From positions 8,474,810-8,538,809 of the forward strand of contig OZ022344.1 in the NCBI GenBank assembly GCA_963989245.1: a stretch of DNA of 64,000 nucleotides, written 5' to 3'. Of the stretch, positions 61,804 through 64,000 are shown piece by piece. The translations under genes were made by a program, and so were the position numbers. The stretch comes from Nansenia antarctica (Eukaryota > Chordata > Actinopteri > Argentiniformes > Microstomatidae). Under the pieces are notes generated by a model. The model had not been told where the DNA came from. It searched no databases and saw only the letters and a list, made by a program, of their open reading frames with translations. Within the stretch, counting starts at the first letter, position 1, and the number at the start of each line of letters is the position of its first letter.

Positions 61804-62076
61804 CCTAACCCTAACCTTAACCTTAGGCCCAACCCTAACCCTAGGCCTAAACCTAACCCTGACCTTAACCCTAACCCTAACCCTAGGCCTAACCCTAACC
61901 TTAACCTTAACCTTAACCCTAACCTTAACCCTAACCTTAACCCTGAGCCTAACCTTAACCCTAAGCCTGGGCATAACCCTAACCCTGGCCCTAACCTTAA
62001 CCCTAAGCCTGGGCCTTACCCTAACCCTGACCCTAACCTTAACCCTAAGCCTAGGCCTAACCCTAACCTTAACCCT

Positions 62077-64000
62077 TCCTCTCTCTCCTTGATTGTTTCC
62101 ACCTCACCCAGCACATCAACTTCCCCACCCATGTAAAAGGCCACACACTCGACCTTGTCTGCTCTGCCTCCCTACCCATATCCAACCCCCACCCTCTTCC
62201 ATTTCCACTCTCTGACCACCACTGCATCCTCTTCTCTGCCCCCCTGCCCCTACCGCGCCACCCCATCAAACGCACCATCTCTTTCCGCAACATAAAATCT
62301 GTCAACCCACTCACTCTATCTCAGTCCATATCTTCTGCCCTCCCCACTGACTCCACTCCCACCAACCCGGAAGACTATGCCACCATGCTCAACTCCATTC
62401 TCTCTGACTCCCTTGACTCACTGGCCCCCTTGAAAACCATCACTGTCTCCTTCACCACCTCCTCCCCCTGGTACACCCCTGAACTACGCACCATGAAACA
62501 GACCGGCCGCCAACTAGAAAGACTCCACAACAAAACCCACCTCACTGTCCATGCCGAAGCCTACAAGCACCATATCTCCTCCTACCGTGACGCACTCCAA
62601 GCTGCCAAATCTGCCTACTACTCCAACCTCATCAACACCACCAATCGAAACCCCGCACCCTCTTCTCCACTGTCAAGACACTACTCCAGCCCCCGGACAA
62701 CAACACAACTTCCTCCCCTGATCTCTGCAACTCCTTTCTCCACGCCTTCAACAGCCAGATCTCCCACATCAACAGCTCACTGACTGCCTCCATCTCCAAC
62801 TCCACCACCCCGCCCCCCCTGCTGTCATCTTCTCCCCTCCTGATTACCCTCCCCCTACTCCTCTCACTACTTTCTCCCCTGTCGACTCCTCCCTCATCAC
62901 TACTATCATCAACGCCTCCAAAACAACCACCTGCTCCCTCGACCCCCTCCCTACCACCCTGACCAAGGCCTGCCTCCCTGCCCTCATCCCCCACCTCACT
63001 GCCCTCGTCAATCAGTCCCTATCCCAAGGCCACGTTCCCTCAAGCTACAAACTTGCCGCTGTCACCCCCATTCTCAAAAAGCCCACTCTTGACCCAGCCA
63101 ACCTCTCCAACTACCGCCCCATCTCCAACCTACCATTCTTCTCCAAAACCCTAGAGCGCGCTGTCGCTGCCCAACTTCACTCCCACCTCCAATCCAACAA
63201 ACTATACGAACCCCTTCAATCTGGCTTCCGCCCACATCACAGCACTGAAACAGCCCTGGTCAAAGTCATCAACGATCTCCTCACCTCCGCTGACTCAGGT
63301 GCCCTCAACATCCTAGTTCTACTAGACCTGAGCGCAGCCTTCGACACAGTGTCCCACTCCATCCTCCTTCAAAGGTTGCGCCAACTGGGTGTTGAGGGCA
63401 CCGCCCTGGACTGGCTCACCTCCTACCTCACCAACAGACATCAGTTCATCTCCCTCTCCGGTCACACCTCCTCCTCCTCCTCTGTCACACAGGGGGTCCC
63501 ACAAGGCTCAGTCCTCGGCCCCCTGCTCTTCCTCTGCTACACACTCCCCCTCGGTCACATCATCCGCCAATTCAACCTGGACTTCCACTGCTATGCCGAC
63601 GACACCCAGATCTACATCACCACAAACTCCACCCAGAACCCACCCCTCACTCACATCGAAAACTGCATTTCAGCAATAAAAACCTGGCTCACACACAACT
63701 TCCTCAAACTCAACAGTGAAAAGACCAAAGTCATCCTCATCGGCACCAAATCCACCCTCAATAAAACCGGACCCATCACACTCACCATCGATGACACCAC
63801 CATCACCCCCTCCCCCTGGCTCGCAACCTCGGCTTCATCCTGGACCCCACCCTCTCATTTGATCCCCACGTCAGCTCCATCGTCAAGACCTCCTACTTCC
63901 ACCTCCGCAACATAGCAAAAATCAGACACTGCCTCTCCCCGTCCGCTGCTGAATCCCTCATCCACGCCTTCATCTCCTCCCGCCTTGACTACTGCAACTC
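62077..64000 (+). mobile_element. L2/CR1-type LINE (copy 2, cut by window end)
   Basis: Counterpart of 23173-25085. Around 63230-63270 it keeps the open RT frame (PHHSTETALVKVIND) that copy 1 has lost. The catalytic box YADD is at about 63594-63605. Confidence 0.88.

Larger units (their letters stand above)
59580..64000 (+). mobile_element. Penelope-like element, 5' part (copy 2, cut by window end)
   Basis: Counterpart of 20663-25085. The 117-bp leading piece is 59580-59696, the hammerhead-like motif is at about 60434-60471, the ORF1 start is 61120, the CCCTAA-like array 61640-62076, and the nested L2 starts at about 62077. The rest lies beyond the window. Confidence 0.88.

Overview
This window looks like nuclear DNA from a teleost fish. 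The genes are split by introns with ordinary GT-AG borders. CA/GT microsatellites, a tRNA-derived SINE, hAT-type MITEs, L2/CR1-type LINEs, a Ty3/gypsy LTR element and a Penelope-like element are all present. One gene family (PB1-like / SAMD3-like proteins) is, as far as I know, typical of expanded teleost gene families. I cannot name the species.

The dominant structure is a tandem segmental duplication. Bases 1-25085 (copy 1) reappear in the same order and orientation at 42961-64000 (copy 2), nearly base for base, and copy 2 runs off the right edge. The repeat period at the left end is 42960 bp. The largest difference is a complete LTR retrotransposon (15624-19559) in copy 1 only; copy 2 keeps the empty target site at 58477-58481. 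Other differences are the length of a pure CTA array (608 against 503 bp), scattered substitutions and a 13-bp micro-inversion with a 10-bp net loss. Either this is a young tandem duplication or two haplotypes have been placed side by side in an assembly.

Layout of the duplicated part: (a) 5' exons of an unrecognised coiled-coil gene (minus strand; 15-1477 and 42975-44445), the rest of which is visible only for copy 2 at 40767-42867; (b) a 1.07-kb hAT-like MITE; (c) a five-exon PB1-like/SAMD3-like gene on the minus strand (5317-10891 and 48299-53878), with a frameshift and a doubtful splice donor shared by both copies, and introns full of fold-back elements; (d) a CTA trinucleotide array; (e) a SINE; (f) a degenerate hAT-like element that received the LTR insertion in copy 1; (g) the 5' half of a Penelope-like element (PLE) interrupted by an L2 LINE.

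The single-copy middle (25086-42960) holds the rest of the PLE, orphan last exons of another SAMD3-like gene (31358-32006), a CR1/Rex-type LINE fragment, a TIR element, the 5' exons of a SUN-domain-type gene without a visible SUN domain (35021-38216, minus), a fossil of a LINE with a restriction-like endonuclease, and the 3' part of the coiled-coil gene.

The most unusual object is the PLE (20663-30233). It starts with a 117-bp piece of its own 3' end (tandem pseudo-LTR arrangement) and carries a hammerhead-ribozyme-like motif in its leader. An ORF1 region has a telomere-like CCCTAA stretch translated as an Asn/Pro-rich linker and an SGNH-hydrolase domain. ORF2 overlaps ORF1 by 22 bp and encodes a reverse transcriptase and a GIY-YIG endonuclease. 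Four later insertions (L2, an 8-bp-TSD MITE and two identical short elements in opposite orientation) have broken it.
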